Of a DNA stretch of 64,000 nucleotides, positions 55,058 to 64,000 are shown piece after piece. A model generated the notes under the pieces. That model worked only from the letters and a program-made list of their open reading frames with translations, made no database searches and was not told the origin of the DNA. The DNA comes from Brevibacillus humidisoli (GTDB lineage: Bacteria; Bacillota; Bacilli; Brevibacillales; Brevibacillaceae), in assembly GCF_020923435.1 (NCBI RefSeq), contig NZ_CP087263.1, positions 1 to 64,000 of the forward strand, given 5' to 3'. Positions within the stretch are counted from its first letter, which is position 1, and each line of letters opens with the position of its first letter. The translations under genes were made by a program, and so were the position numbers.

Positions 55058-56605
55058 GTGAGAGTAGAATTTCAGAACGAACCCTTTACGAATTTTCGAG
55101 TGCCTGAAAACAAGCAGGCGTTTCAGGAAGCGCTAGCAAAAGTGGAAAGCGAATTAGGACGTGACTACGATATTATCATAGGTGGAGAACGGATTCGGAC
55201 GGAGCAGAAAATCCGTTCCGTGAACCCTTCAAACAAGGAACAAGTAGTCGGCCATGTTTCCAAGGCAAGTCAGGAACTTGCCGAAAAGGCGATCCAGACT
55301 GCTGCCCAAACCTTTGAATCGTGGAAAGCGGTGCCGGGGACAGCACGTGCTCGCTATCTCTACAAGGCTGCTGCCATCCTGCGCCGCCGCAAGCATGAGT
55401 TTTCCGCTTGGCTGGTAAAAGAAGCCGGGAAAAGCTGGCCGGAAGCTGACGCCGACACGGCAGAAGCGATTGATTTCATGGAGTACTATGCCCGACAAAT
55501 GGACAAATTGTCGCAGCGCCAACCGCTCACCCGCATCCCGACGGAGGACAACGAGCAGTATTATATCCCACTCGGCGTGGGGATTGTGATCCCGCCGTGG
55601 AACTTCCCGCTGGCGATCATGGTTGGGATGACCACTGCCTCGCTGGTAGCAGGCAATACGGTTGTCTTGAAACCGGCTTCTACCACTCCGGTCATTGCCG
55701 CCAAGTTTATGGAAATACTGGAGGATGCCGGTGTGCCGGCCGGTGTAGTCAATTACCTGCCTGGCAGCGGCAGTGAAGTGGGCGACTACCTTGTTGAGCA
55801 TCCACTGACTCGTTTTATCAGCTTTACGGGTTCCCGCGATGTAGGACTCCGCATCAATGAACTGGCCTCCAAACGGAGCCCTGGCCAAAAATGGATCAAG
55901 CGCCTGATTGCAGAGATGGGCGGAAAAGACTCCATCGTTGTGGACAACGATTGCGATCTGGAAGCAGCCGCACAAGCGATTGTCAACTCCGCATTTGGTT
56001 TCTCCGGACAAAAATGTTCCGCCTGCTCGCGCGCCATTATTCACCAGGATGTGTACGATCAGGTATTGAACCGCGCCGTCGAGCTGACCAAGGAACTGAC
56101 TGTAGGGGACGTTGCCAACCCTGAGTTCTACACGGGCCCGGTGATTGATGATAGTGCCTACAACAAGATTCTCAACTATATCGAGATCGGCAAACAAGAA
56201 GGCAAATTGTTGGCAGGTGGCGAAAAAGGACCAGATACGGGTTATTTCATCAAGCCAACCGTCTTTGCCGACGTTGATCCAAAAGCTCGTATCATGCAGG
56301 AAGAAATCTTTGGACCTGTCGTTGCTTTCACCAAAGCACGCGATTTCGACCACGCCTTGGAAATCGCCAACAACACAGAGTACGGCCTGACCGGTTCGGT
56401 GTTCAGCCGCAACCGCGCCCATCTGGAAAAAGCACGTACGGAATTCCATGTAGGTAACCTGTACTTTAACCGCAAGTGTACAGGTGCTTTAGTCGGAGTA
56501 CATCCGTTTGGCGGCTTCAACATGTCGGGAACAGACTCCAAAGCGGGCGGCCCGGACTACCTGCTGTTGTTCACCCAGGCAAAACTGGTTTCGGAAGTAC
56601 TGTAA
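55058..56605 (+). CDS. rocA: 1-pyrroline-5-carboxylate dehydrogenase
   Basis: The 515-residue NAD-dependent enzyme oxidises glutamate semialdehyde to glutamate in arginine and proline catabolism. [20 protein letters not shown] is the RocA N-terminus, [13 protein letters not shown] the active-site Asn region, [17 protein letters not shown] the cofactor region, [13 protein letters not shown] the general-base Glu and [11 protein letters not shown] the nucleophile Cys. Length equals B. subtilis RocA. The GTG at 55058, eight bases after GGAGGAGG, is the start; an upstream ATG (55040) lies inside that site. It is a single gene with its own terminator. Confidence 0.95.
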   Translation: MRVEFQNEPFTNFRVPENKQAFQEALAKVESELGRDYDIIIGGERIRTEQKIRSVNPSNKEQVVGHVSKASQELAEKAIQTAAQTFESWKAVPGTARARYLYKAAAILRRRKHEFSAWLVKEAGKSWPEADADTAEAIDFMEYYARQMDKLSQRQPLTRIPTEDNEQYYIPLGVGIVIPPWNFPLAIMVGMTTASLVAGNTVVLKPASTTPVIAAKFMEILEDAGVPAGVVNYLPGSGSEVGDYLVEHPLTRFISFTGSRDVGLRINELASKRSPGQKWIKRLIAEMGGKDSIVVDNDCDLEAAAQAIVNSAFGFSGQKCSACSRAIIHQDVYDQVLNRAVELTKELTVGDVANPEFYTGPVIDDSAYNKILNYIEIGKQEGKLLAGGEKGPDTGYFIKPTVFADVDPKARIMQEEIFGPVVAFTKARDFDHALEIANNTEYGLTGSVFSRNRAHLEKARTEFHVGNLYFNRKCTGALVGVHPFGGFNMSGTDSKAGGPDYLLLFTQAKLVSEVL

Positions 56606-56631
56606 CCCTATCTCAACCATCGCCAGACAGA

Positions 56632-56665
56632 AGCTGTCTTCCCATACAGGGAAGGCAGCTTTTTT
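56632..56665 (+). terminator. Terminator of rocA
   Basis: AGCTGTCTTCCC pairs with GGGAAGGCAGCT (one mismatch) around ATACA, followed by TTTTT. Confidence 0.85.
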
Positions 56666-56802
56666 CCGTCAGCTGCATGAGTGTCAGCAGCAGCGAAACT
56701 CCCCTCTGTGTAGATGAGCGTTCTTCTTTAAAAGGCTTGGTCGATATGGTAATGTAAATATTGTTCTGATCAGCCCGGAGTAAAAGGATTGGGGAGTTGT
56801 GT

Positions 56803-57642
56803 ATGAAAAAACTGATCCTCCGCGGTTTGCATCGCCTACCGCAGAATACGATGTCGAGAACGATGGGAAAGATAACGGCTTCCCGTTTTAGCAGGTTGGC
56901 GATTCGTCGTTATGTGCGGCATTACCAGATCGATCTGACATCGATTGAGAAACCTCTGCATGAGTATCGGACGTTGAAAGAGTTTTTTACGCGTCGTCTC
57001 AAGCCCGATTCCCGTCCGATCGCACCTGGCTCGCGAGTGATTGTCAGTCCTGTTGACGGAACCGTCTCACAGTTGGGCGACATTCACCAGGATACGCTGA
57101 TCCAGGCAAAGGGGAAGCAGTTTAGTCTGACAGATCTGCTCGGGGATGATCAGCAGATGGCAGCCCGGTTTCAGGGCGGGAAGTTCATCACGATTTATTT
57201 AAGTCCGCGTGATTACCACCGCATCCACATGCCGGTAGACGGCAGGCTCGTACAGTACACCTATCTGCCAGGCCGCCTCTATCCGGTAAATCGGATTGGG
57301 GTCGAGCATGTCGATCGCCTCTTTGCACGCAACGAGCGGCTGATTACCTATGTCCGCTCAGATGCAGCAGGATGTGTGGCCGTGATCAAAGTGGGTGCCT
57401 TGTTTGTAGGCAGTGTCAAGGTCACATACGGACAGGCCACGACAAATGTGCCGCATGGCAGGAAGGTTACGGAACAGATTGCTGCCCAACCCAACTACGA
57501 CAAGGGGAGCGAGCTGGGCTGGTTTGAGTTCGGTTCGACCGTGATCCTCCTGTTCGAAAAAGGACGGATCGAGTGGCAGCAGGATGTGGCTGAGGGACGG
57601 CCGCTGCTGATGGGACAACCGCTCGCCGTAGCCACAAATTGA
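56803..57642 (+). CDS. psd: Phosphatidylserine decarboxylase proenzyme
   Basis: The 279-residue membrane-associated enzyme makes phosphatidylethanolamine. It is cut autocatalytically at the Ser of the LGST-type motif, here FEFGSTVILL near residue 243, to form the pyruvoyl group. Other conserved parts are YRTLKEFFTRRLKPDSRPI, SPVDGTVSQLG and YLSPRDYHRIHMP (catalytic Asp/His). The motif has F in place of the usual L before GST. The ATG at 56803 follows TTGGGGAG. It lies just ahead of gatCAB but with a 67-bp gap and separate function. Confidence 0.94.
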   Translation: MKKLILRGLHRLPQNTMSRTMGKITASRFSRLAIRRYVRHYQIDLTSIEKPLHEYRTLKEFFTRRLKPDSRPIAPGSRVIVSPVDGTVSQLGDIHQDTLIQAKGKQFSLTDLLGDDQQMAARFQGGKFITIYLSPRDYHRIHMPVDGRLVQYTYLPGRLYPVNRIGVEHVDRLFARNERLITYVRSDAAGCVAVIKVGALFVGSVKVTYGQATTNVPHGRKVTEQIAAQPNYDKGSELGWFEFGSTVILLFEKGRIEWQQDVAEGRPLLMGQPLAVATN

Positions 57643-57709
57643 CGAATGATGACGGATTCAAGTATGATCAAACGTATATGAGAAAATGTGTTCCCGGAGG
57701 TGTCAGGCC

Positions 57710-58000
57710 TTGAGTGCCATTACCCGCAAAGAAGTAGAGCATGTCGCCAACCTCGCTCGTCTCACGCTGACGGAAGAGGAAGCGGAGCGGTATACCAATG
57801 ATCTCAACGCAATCCTCCAGTTCGCAGCCAAGCTGAACGAACTGGATACGTCAGACGTGCCGCCGACCAGCCACGCCACTGATGTGAAAAATGTGATGCG
57901 TGAAGATGAAAATCGCCCGTCGCTGCCGCGCGAAACAGTGCTAAAAAACGCAGCCGATCATGAAGACGGACAATTCAAGGTGCCAGCCGTATTTGAATGA
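57710..58000 (+). CDS. gatC: Asp-tRNA(Asn)/Glu-tRNA(Gln) amidotransferase subunit C
   Basis: The 96-residue subunit wraps and stabilises GatA in the GatCAB complex. [20 protein letters not shown] is the family N-terminus, and ALLREDEN-type [13 protein letters not shown] the conserved C-terminal part. A TTG at 57710 follows CCCGGAGGTG. First gene of gatCAB; 30 bp to gatA. Confidence 0.94.
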   Translation: MSAITRKEVEHVANLARLTLTEEEAERYTNDLNAILQFAAKLNELDTSDVPPTSHATDVKNVMREDENRPSLPRETVLKNAADHEDGQFKVPAVFE

Positions 58001-58030
58001 CGGACAGCTGCGGAAAGGAGGAGGAACGAC

Positions 58031-59512
58031 ATGTCCTTATTTGATAAACGGTTATCGGAAATACATAGCGCACTGACCAGCAAACAGCTTAGTGCAAATG
58101 AACTGGTGGAAGCTAGTCTAAAACGGATTCGCGAGGTGGATGGCGAACTGCGCGCGGTGATCATGGTGGACGAAGAAGCCGCCCGCCAGCAGGCAAAAGC
58201 GGTGGACGAGCGATTGGCCAAGGGAGAGAGCGAATTGGGTCTGCTGTTCGGTCTGCCTGCGGGTGTGAAGGATAACATCGTGACCGAAGGCCTGCGCACA
58301 ACCTGCGCGAGCAAACTGCTGGCCAATTACGACCCAATCTACGATGCGACGGTGAGCAAGAAGTTGAAGGATGCGGATGCCGTCATCGTGGCCAAATGCA
58401 ACATGGACGAGTTTGCGATGGGGGGCTCGACGGAGAATTCCGGTTTTGCTGCGGCACGCAATCCGTGGAATCCGGAATACGTTCCTGGCGGTTCCAGCGG
58501 TGGTTCAGCGGCAGCGATGGCAGCCCGTGAATTCTTTTTCACGCTGGGTTCCGATACAGGTGGATCGATTCGTCAACCGGCCGCGTTTTGCGGTGTCGTC
58601 GGGCTGAAACCGACCTATGGACGTGTCTCCCGATTTGGACTGGTGGCGTTTGCTTCATCGTTTGACCAGATCGGTCCGATTACCAAGAATGTGGAGGATG
58701 CGGCTTACGTGCTGCAGGCAATCGCAGGGCACGATCCATACGATTCCACTTCGGCTGATGTGGAGGTTCCCGATTACCTGTCCGCGCTTACCGGCGATGT
58801 GAAGGGACTGCGCATCGGCGTGCCCAAGGAGCTGATCGGTGAGGGGATTGACGCAGAAGTTCGGGAAGCCGTATTGGCTGCGCTCAAACAGTTGGAGGGC
58901 ATGGGTGCTTCTTGGAGTGAAGTATCGTTGCCCCACACGGAATACGCTGTACCGGCATACTACCTGCTCTCTTCCTCGGAAGCATCGTCCAACCTGGCCC
59001 GTTTTGACGGCGTCCGCTACGGTGTTCGCGCAGATAATGCGGACAACCTGATTGAGATGTACAAAGAGACGCGCAGCCATGGATTTGGCGCGGAAGTGAA
59101 GCGGCGGATCATGCTCGGAACCTATGCGCTCTCCGCAGGATATTACGATGCCTACTATAAAAAGGCGCAGCAAGTTCGTACCTTGATCATCCGCGACTTT
59201 GAGCAAATCTTTGACGAATATGACGTGATCCTGCATCCGACGACCCCGACTACCGCGTTTAAGCTGGGTGAAAAGTTGGACGACCCAGTCAAAATGTACC
59301 TGGAAGACATCTGTACCGTTCCGGTCAACTTGGCCGGTCTGCCGGCCATCAGCGTACCCTGCGGGTTTTCGGCCAAAGGTATGCCGATCGGGATGCAAAT
59401 CGTCGGGAAAGCCTTCGACGAATCAACGGTGTTGCGAGTGGCTCACGCCTACGAGCAGGCCACCGATCATCATACGCGGAAACCGGAACGGGTGAGGGGG
59501 GGAGAGAGATGA
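58031..59512 (+). CDS. gatA: Asp-tRNA(Asn)/Glu-tRNA(Gln) amidotransferase subunit A
   Basis: The 493-residue amidase releases ammonia from glutamine to amidate misacylated tRNA. The Ser-cisSer-Lys site is visible: Lys in [12 protein letters not shown], cis-Ser in [14 protein letters not shown] and nucleophile Ser in [16 protein letters not shown]. It overlaps gatB by 4 bp (ATGA). It starts at an ATG behind AAAGGAGGAGGAACGAC. Confidence 0.97.
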   Translation: MSLFDKRLSEIHSALTSKQLSANELVEASLKRIREVDGELRAVIMVDEEAARQQAKAVDERLAKGESELGLLFGLPAGVKDNIVTEGLRTTCASKLLANYDPIYDATVSKKLKDADAVIVAKCNMDEFAMGGSTENSGFAAARNPWNPEYVPGGSSGGSAAAMAAREFFFTLGSDTGGSIRQPAAFCGVVGLKPTYGRVSRFGLVAFASSFDQIGPITKNVEDAAYVLQAIAGHDPYDSTSADVEVPDYLSALTGDVKGLRIGVPKELIGEGIDAEVREAVLAALKQLEGMGASWSEVSLPHTEYAVPAYYLLSSSEASSNLARFDGVRYGVRADNADNLIEMYKETRSHGFGAEVKRRIMLGTYALSAGYYDAYYKKAQQVRTLIIRDFEQIFDEYDVILHPTTPTTAFKLGEKLDDPVKMYLEDICTVPVNLAGLPAISVPCGFSAKGMPIGMQIVGKAFDESTVLRVAHAYEQATDHHTRKPERVRGGER

Positions 59513-60945
59513 GCCAGTTTGAAACCGTGATCGGTTTGGAAGTGCACGCCGAATTGTCGACGAACAGTAAAATCTTCTGCGGCTGCCCGACCGAGTTTGG
59601 AGCACCGCCTAACACACATACCTGTCCGATCTGTCTGGGCCACCCGGGAGTACTGCCGGTGGTCAACAAACAGGCGGTGGAGTTCGCGATGAAAGCAGCA
59701 CTGGCGCTCAACTGCGAGATATCCCGGGAGACCAAGTTTGACCGCAAGAACTACTTTTATCCCGACCTGCCCAAGGCGTATCAGATCTCCCAGTACGACC
59801 AGCCGATCGGCAAAAACGGCTGGATTGAAATCGAGGTAAATGGAGAGAAAAAGCGGATCGGGATTAACCGTCTGCATCTGGAAGAGGATGCCGGCAAGCT
59901 GACCCACTCCGATTACGGAGGCGGATCCTTGGTTGACTACAACCGTGTCGGCGTACCGCTGGTGGAGATCGTTTCCGAACCGGACCTCCGCTCGCCGCAA
60001 GAGGCGAAAGCGTATCTGGAGAAGTTAAAAGCGATCCTGCAATATACGGAAGTGTCCGATGTCAAGATGGAGCAGGGATCGCTTCGCTGCGATGCCAACG
60101 TATCGATTCGGCCAGTCGGCCAAACCGAGCTGGGAACCAAGACGGAGTTGAAGAACATGAACTCCTTTCGCAATGTCCAGCTTGGCTTGGAGTACGAAGT
60201 AGAGCGGCAGGTTGAGGTCGTCACCTCCGGCGGCCAGGTGACACAGGAGACACGCCGTTGGGATGAGGCAGGCAAGAAGACGATTGTGATGCGCTCCAAA
60301 GAGGAAGCCCACGATTATCGCTACTTCCCGGACCCGGACCTGGTCCGGATGCAGATAGCAGAAGAGTGGATCGAGGCAGTCAAACAGTCGATCCCGGAAC
60401 TGCCGGATGCGCGGAAAGCCCGCTACATCGATAAATACGGGCTATCCAGCGAAGATGCGGAAGTGATTACGATCGCCAAAGAGTCGGCTGATTTCTTTGA
60501 TCGTGCAGTCGGAACCGGCGCTGATCCGAAAGCGATCGCCAATTGGCTGATGGGCGACCTGTTTGGCTATCTCAATGCCAACGATCTGGAGTTTGCCGAT
60601 CTGAAACTGACCCCTGAAGGATTGGGTGAGTTGGTGAAGTTGATCGAAAAAGGGACGATCTCGACCAAGATCGCCAAGACGGTTTTCAAAGAGATGCTGG
60701 ACTCGGGCAAAGACCCGGCCGCGATTGTAGAAGAAAAAGGGCTGGTGCAGATCAGCGATGAAGGCGCTCTGATGAAAATCGTCGACGAGGTGATTGCTGC
60801 CAACCCGCAGTCTGTACAAGACTACCAGAGCGGTAAAAAGCAGGCGATCGGTTACCTGGTCGGCCAGGTGATGAAACAGACAAAAGGCAAGGCAAACCCA
60901 CCGATGGTCAACAAACTGCTGGTGGAAGCAATTGAGAAGCTGTAG
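59509..60945 (+). CDS. gatB: Asp-tRNA(Asn)/Glu-tRNA(Gln) amidotransferase subunit B
   Basis: The 478-residue tRNA-binding kinase-like subunit activates the misacylated t[23 protein letters not shown] and two Cys pairs (CGCPTEF, CPICLG) form the Zn site. [15 protein letters not shown] and [18 protein letters not shown] are signatures, and a C-terminal YqeY-like tail domain follows (about 330-478). Indicates that this organism makes Gln-tRNA or Asn-tRNA indirectly. Confidence 0.97.
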   Translation: MSQFETVIGLEVHAELSTNSKIFCGCPTEFGAPPNTHTCPICLGHPGVLPVVNKQAVEFAMKAALALNCEISRETKFDRKNYFYPDLPKAYQISQYDQPIGKNGWIEIEVNGEKKRIGINRLHLEEDAGKLTHSDYGGGSLVDYNRVGVPLVEIVSEPDLRSPQEAKAYLEKLKAILQYTEVSDVKMEQGSLRCDANVSIRPVGQTELGTKTELKNMNSFRNVQLGLEYEVERQVEVVTSGGQVTQETRRWDEAGKKTIVMRSKEEAHDYRYFPDPDLVRMQIAEEWIEAVKQSIPELPDARKARYIDKYGLSSEDAEVITIAKESADFFDRAVGTGADPKAIANWLMGDLFGYLNANDLEFADLKLTPEGLGELVKLIEKGTISTKIAKTVFKEMLDSGKDPAAIVEEKGLVQISDEGALMKIVDEVIAANPQSVQDYQSGKKQAIGYLVGQVMKQTKGKANPPMVNKLLVEAIEKL

Positions 60946-60968
60946 GAGATGAATCATGCGAGGCAGAG

Positions 60969-61005
60969 AACCCTTTCCCGCCGCAAAGCGGGAGAGGGTT
61001 TTTTT
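60969..61005 (+). terminator. Terminator of gatCAB
   Basis: AACCCTTTCCCGC pairs with GCGGGAGAGGGTT around CGCAAA, followed by a T-run to 61005. Confidence 0.9.
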
Positions 61006-61076
61006 ACGATTAAACGACCCGTTTTGAGCGAGCAGGGAAATCGATTCAATCTGATTTGCTTGTTTTTTGGCAAGTC

Positions 61077-61105
61077 GAAAACTATTTCCCGCACTCGATC
61101 GTCTA
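61077..61105 (+). promoter_or_regulatory. ECF-type (SigV-like) promoter before the truncated sigV
   Basis: GAAAAC (61077-61082) and CGTCTA (61100-61105) are 17 bp apart, close to the TGAAAC/CGTCT elements of self-regulated ECF sigma genes in Bacilli. The element is intact although the gene it serves is truncated. Confidence 0.55.
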
Positions 61106-61214
61106 AGCTAGGAAAAGCAAACCGTGAGCAGGCGAAAGAGGTGTTCGTACGATGGCGAAAGGAAACAGCCGCTGCTTGAATCTCAACAGGATAAAGAGGA
61201 GGTGGTAGATCATC

Positions 61215-61406
61215 ATGCAAAAAGATGCAGCTATGGCCGTACTCTCAACATTTGTGATCGAAAACAAGGAGAAGTTCTACAGACTTGCCTATAGCTATGT
61301 AAAAAACAGTGAAGACGCCTTAGATATTATCCAGGAGGCGATCTACAAAGCGATACGATCCATTGACTCGCTGCATCACCAGGATGCGATCAAAAGCTGG
61401 AGGTGA
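61215..61406 (+). pseudogene. sigV: Truncated ECF sigma factor, SigV-like
   Basis: Only 63 codons remain: FVIENKEKFYRLAYSYVKNS and EDALDIIQEAIYKAIRSIDS match the region 2.1-2.2 helix of SigV, ending in DAIKSWR. A normal SigV has about 165 residues with region 4 for -35 binding; all of that is missing. The ATG at 61215 has an excellent ribosome site (GAGGAGGTGG), so the fragment may still be made. The stop codon overlaps the ribosome site of the next remnant, which marks the deletion junction near 61400. Confidence 0.8.
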
Positions 61407-61413
61407 TCAATCA

Positions 61414-61971
61414 TTGGAAAGCAGCCTGAACGAAAAATATTTGGCAGAGGGGAAGCGGCTATACGAAGAATTTATGACCGACATGGCGGACTTGCAGAAG
61501 AACGGAATAGAGGCTCATCTCGGGGTGGAGAGTGGATATGTCGTCAAGACGGATACGGAACAGATTTTATCAGTAGGCAGATATGTGGTGAATACAGTTG
61601 GTTCTTCTTCGACCACTTTTCAATACGATACCATCGATAAAAAGAATCAAGTCCTGATCACCCTGCCAAGCCTGTTCAAGGATGACCGATACATTGCAGT
61701 GATCAGCGAAAATATTAAAGAACAGATGAGGGACCAGATGGAAGCAGACCCTGAAAAGATCTATTGGGTCTCCGTTTTGGGACAAGAAGAGCCGTTCACC
61801 GTCTTTGAAGCGATCGCCAAAGACCAATCGTTCTATATCAACTCAGACAACAAACTGGTTATTTCGTTTGATAAATACGAGGTTGCTCCCGGGTATATGG
61901 GCGTTGTGGAATTCGTGATCCCTACAGAAGTGCTGTCCGACCTGTTGGTAAGTGATACGTACGTAAAATAA
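61414..61971 (+). pseudogene. rsiV: RsiV-like anti-sigma factor lacking its anti-sigma and membrane parts
   Basis: The 185-residue frame begins at a TTG (61414) right after GGAGGTGATCAATCA. It holds the extracellular part of RsiV: a PdaC/DUF4163-like segment (EAHLGVESGYVVKTDTEQIL) and a DUF3298 segment (VLITLPSLFKDDRYIAVISE) with the characteristic end SFDKYEVAPGYMGVVEFVIP. The cytoplasmic sigma-binding stretch and the transmembrane helix of a complete RsiV (about 285 residues) are absent. There is no signal peptide, so the product would stay in the cytoplasm. In complete proteins this domain binds lysozyme and triggers SigV release. Confidence 0.75.
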
Positions 61972-61981
61972 AGAGAGCAAG

Positions 61982-62010
61982 CAGCCCATCAGTGTCTCAC
62001 TGATGGGCTG
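61982..62010. terminator. Perfect 13-bp inverted repeat between rsiV remnant and SDR gene
   Basis: CAGCCCATCAGTG and CACTGATGGGCTG flank a TCT loop. The genes converge here, so it probably ends transcription from both sides; T-runs are weak. Confidence 0.6.
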
Positions 62011-62018
62011 TGGTACGT

Positions 62019-62690
62019 CTACAGAGCTACCACCTGACCGCTCTTCTGCTCGTACTCCTGCAACCATTGCACCAATTTCCGGGCTACGATAGATGGGTCC
62101 GTACCAGTCGTCTGCATATCTGTCCTCATCACACCTGGATTTAGCACATTGGCTGTGATGCCGTTTTGCGCCTCTTCCTCCTGCACCGTGTAGGTCAAGG
62201 TCTCAATCGCCGCCTTGCTGGCGCTGTACGATCCAAACCCGACACCGCCTGTTTTGGCCAAGCTGGACGTCAAACTGATGATTTGTCCGTGTTTTTGCTC
62301 TCTCATCACAGGGATGCATGCCTTTGTCATGAAGAAAACACTGTTTACATTATTGATGAATTGATAGTCCCAAGATTCCTTCGATGTTTCCGCAAGCAGG
62401 TAATTCTCGTACAAGGCTGCGTTGTTGATCAAAACATCAATCCGGCCAAAACGGGCGATCGTTTCCTGGACAAAGTGATCCGCGACAGCCTCATGAGAGA
62501 TGTCTGCTACTGCAACATAGGCATTTTTCTGCAGAGCATACAGCTCACTTTGAAGTCGCTTCACTTTGGCTGTCGACAGATCGCATGCGGCAATGTTTGC
62601 TCCAGCTTGTGCCAGTAAAAGCGCTGTCTCTCTCCCCAAACCGGCTCCTGCACCTGTAATGATAACCACCTGATTTTGTACAGCTCCCAT
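62019..62690 (-). CDS. Short-chain dehydrogenase/reductase (SDR)
   Basis: The 223-residue Rossmann-fold oxidoreductase has the cofactor loop ITGAGAGLGRE, NNAALYENY (NNAG motif variant), the catalytic Ser in SLTSSLAKTG, and YxxxK as YSASKAAIETL. CDLSTAK after strand 2 suggests NAD preference. The substrate is unknown. The ATG at 62690 follows GGGAGTGATTCGG; an ATG at 62699 is less likely. Confidence 0.9.
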   Translation of the reverse strand: MGAVQNQVVIITGAGAGLGRETALLLAQAGANIAACDLSTAKVKRLQSELYALQKNAYVAVADISHEAVADHFVQETIARFGRIDVLINNAALYENYLLAETSKESWDYQFINNVNSVFFMTKACIPVMREQKHGQIISLTSSLAKTGGVGFGSYSASKAAIETLTYTVQEEEAQNGITANVLNPGVMRTDMQTTGTDPSIVARKLVQWLQEYEQKSGQVVAL

Positions 62691-63042
62691 CCGAATCACT
62701 CCCGTTAACAGAATATTTGTATGATTGCTCTCATTTTAAAATAAAAGTAATCTTATCGGAATACCCTATTATGTTTTTTTTACATCGCTTTGGGTTCATT
62801 TGATCTCAGGGCACACATCCTTGCCTCGGAAAAATGCCTGCCATCTGGGAGGCGTAAAGCTGAGTTGACGTCTGCAGGTGTGACGAAAGGGGCTCTCATC
62901 TAGGACTGCAGCCGTTTTGCCGCATTATCTGCTTGAGGCAGGTTGACAAACAGACTTAATTGTAACTAAAATGGTTACAGATTAAAGGTAGGCGCGTATT
63001 TCCATGTGTCGTCTCCCATCTCTATACCAGGGGGTGAATACA
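62691..63042. other. Intergenic region between SDR and Rrf2 genes
   Basis: Apart from the Rrf2 promoter and operator at 62943-62979 I see no gene or structured RNA here. The left part is AT-rich and should contain the SDR promoter. Confidence 0.5.
62943..62979 (+). promoter_or_regulatory. Rrf2 gene promoter overlapped by a TGTAAC-N7-GTTACA operator
   Basis: TTGACA (62943-62948) and TAAAAT (62967-62972) are 18 bp apart. The palindrome TGTAACTAAAATGGTTACA (62961-62979) covers the -10, a place suited to self-repression. Confidence 0.75.
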
Positions 63043-63465
63043 TTGACGATTAGCAGCCGGTTTTCCGTCGCCGTCCACATCCTGTCTCTACTTCATTTTT
63101 GCAAGGATGAACGTCCGACGTCCGAATTCATCGCTGGCAGTGTCAACACCAATCCAGTCGTTGTCAGGCGGATCATGGGGATGTTGAGCAAGGCGGGGCT
63201 GATCAAGACGAGTCAAGGGGTGCCTGGAGCCACATTGGCCTGTCCGATCGGGGATATCACGATGCTGGATGTGTACCGTGCCGTTCAGGCTGATCAGGAC
63301 GAACTGTTCGCGATGCACGACCATCCCAATCCCAGTTGTCCAGTTGGCCGCACGATCCAGAAATCACTGGACGTGGTCTTTTCCCATGCGCAGCAGGCAA
63401 TGGAAAACGAGCTGGCAAACGTCACGATTGAACAATTCTGCTCCGATATGGCCCGACATATGTAG
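63043..63465 (+). CDS. Rrf2-family transcriptional regulator
   Basis: The 140-residue DNA-binding protein has TISSRFSVAVHILSLLHFC, the Rrf2 opening helix, TNPVVVRRIMGMLSKAGLIK as recognition helix and a wing at GVPGATLAC. Cysteines occur in HFCKD, LACPI, NPSCPVG and EQFCSD; the close Cys triad of Fe-S type members (IscR, NsrR) is not present, so thiol sensing is likelier. It resembles the YwnA type. The TTG at 63043 follows GGGGGTGAATACA. It probably controls itself and the NmrA-type gene that follows. Confidence 0.88.
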   Translation: MTISSRFSVAVHILSLLHFCKDERPTSEFIAGSVNTNPVVVRRIMGMLSKAGLIKTSQGVPGATLACPIGDITMLDVYRAVQADQDELFAMHDHPNPSCPVGRTIQKSLDVVFSHAQQAMENELANVTIEQFCSDMARHM

Positions 63466-63484
63466 TCGTTTTTTTCGGACTTCT

Positions 63485-63583
63485 TGTAACAAAAGGTGTT
63501 ACAGAATCTCGTGCACTCCATTCTTGCCAAAAAATCGTGCAAGGATCACTTTTTTTCTCTCACATGTAACTGAAACAGTTACA
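63485..63583. promoter_or_regulatory. Two more TGTAAC-N7-GTTACA operators before the NmrA-type gene
   Basis: TGTAACAAAAGGTGTTACA lies at 63485-63503 and TGTAACTGAAACAGTTACA at 63565-63583, 80 bp apart. The second ends 28 bp before the ATG at 63612. The same palindrome covers the promoter of the Rrf2 gene. Confidence 0.75.
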
Positions 63584-63611
63584 TAAATGCCTATGAAAAG
63601 GGGGACATAAC

Positions 63612-64000
63612 ATGTCTATTGTCGTTACCGGTGCAACCGGTCAATTGGGAAGTTTGGTCGTCCACCACTTGTTGAAGAAGGATGTTCCGGCAGGTGAAAT
63701 CGCCGTTGTTGCCCGACGCCCGGAGAAGGCATCCGCGCTCGCTGCGTTGGGGGTTGAGGTGCGCTACGGTGATTACGATGATGCGGCTTCACTGAAAAAG
63801 GCTTTTGCCGGAGCGTCCAAGCTTCTGCTGATCTCCGCTCCGTCGCCGGACAACACGCTGCGCATTCGCCAGCACGCCACGGCAGTTGAGGCGGCCAGGG
63901 ATGCCGGCGCTGGCTATATCGTCTATACGGGACTTGCTTTCGCCGAAAAACTGCAAACAGGATTGGAGCATGTGCACTTGGCTACCGAGTATGCATTGCG
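63612..64000 (+). CDS. NmrA/QorB-type NAD(P)H-dependent oxidoreductase, cut by the window end
   Basis: The first 129 residues are visible. SIVVTGATGQLGSLVVHHLL is the Rossmann dinucleotide loop (GATGQLG), and VVARRPEKASALAALGVEV and VRYGDYDDAASLKKAFAGAS are typical of NmrA-like quinone reductases of the QorB/YtfG kind. It may reduce quinones or other electrophiles. The ATG follows AAAAGGGGGACATAAC. The two operators upstream put it under the neighbouring Rrf2 regulator, in line with a role in redox or electrophile stress (inference). Confidence 0.85.
   Translation, partial: MSIVVTGATGQLGSLVVHHLLKKDVPAGEIAVVARRPEKASALAALGVEVRYGDYDDAASLKKAFAGASKLLLISAPSPDNTLRIRQHATAVEAARDAGAGYIVYTGLAFAEKLQTGLEHVHLATEYAL

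Overview
The window looks like a chromosomal segment of a spore-forming, moderately GC-rich Firmicute, most likely Brevibacillus or another member of the Paenibacillaceae (inference). The grounds are strong AGGAGG-type ribosome binding sites, frequent GTG/TTG starts, a SpoVIF-like sporulation gene, an S-layer-homology protein, and gene order close to the Bacillus subtilis purD-yerA-yerB-yerC-pcrB-pcrA-ligA-yerH-gatCAB region. No rRNA, tRNA, CRISPR array or prophage was recognised.

Layout. 1-860: 3' part of a group IIC-like intron (reverse transcriptase, then domains V and VI). 938-8012: accessory genes (YcdB/SLH surface protein, ArsR regulator with an MFS exporter, LLM flavin oxidoreductase, DUF4870 membrane protein, GNAT, remnants of a kinase-like gene). 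8186-13636: a divergent sigma-54 module. A TyrR-type enhancer-binding protein faces an aldehyde dehydrogenase - AttM-like lactonase - iron alcohol dehydrogenase operon, with three GGTGA-N6-TCACC sites and a -24/-12 promoter between them. The gene set resembles the Agrobacterium gamma-butyrolactone (blc/att) pathway. 13821-18788: CynX-type MFS, M29 aminopeptidase, a second iron alcohol dehydrogenase and a truncated IS1182-type element. Both alcohol dehydrogenase genes carry an apparent one-base deletion in a homopolymer.

18812-33210: de novo purine synthesis. purCSQLFMN starts without purEKB beside it, preceded by a matrixin-like protease and an unknown secreted protein. A block of about 3 kb (pseudogene, lipoprotein, VOC protein, SpoVIF) separates purN from purHD. 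purH has its own promoter, almost a copy of the purC promoter, with the same PurBox-like site at the same spacing. A 46-bp hairpin repeat occurs once at each side of the pseudogene/lipoprotein part of the block.

33232-54842: small membrane proteins, yerA, a livHMGF importer without its binding protein, a DUF2087 regulator, a GH18 lipoprotein, AzlCD, a CssRS-like two-component system, and the conserved yerB-yerC-pcrB-pcrA-ligA-camS run, interrupted by an Asp-box lipoprotein. 54843-60945: rocA behind a probable sigma-54 promoter, psd, and gatCAB (tRNA-dependent amidotransferase). 60946-64000: a deleted sigV-rsiV locus that keeps its ECF-type promoter, an SDR, and an Rrf2 regulator with three TGTAAC-N7-GTTACA sites next to an NmrA-type gene cut by the window end.
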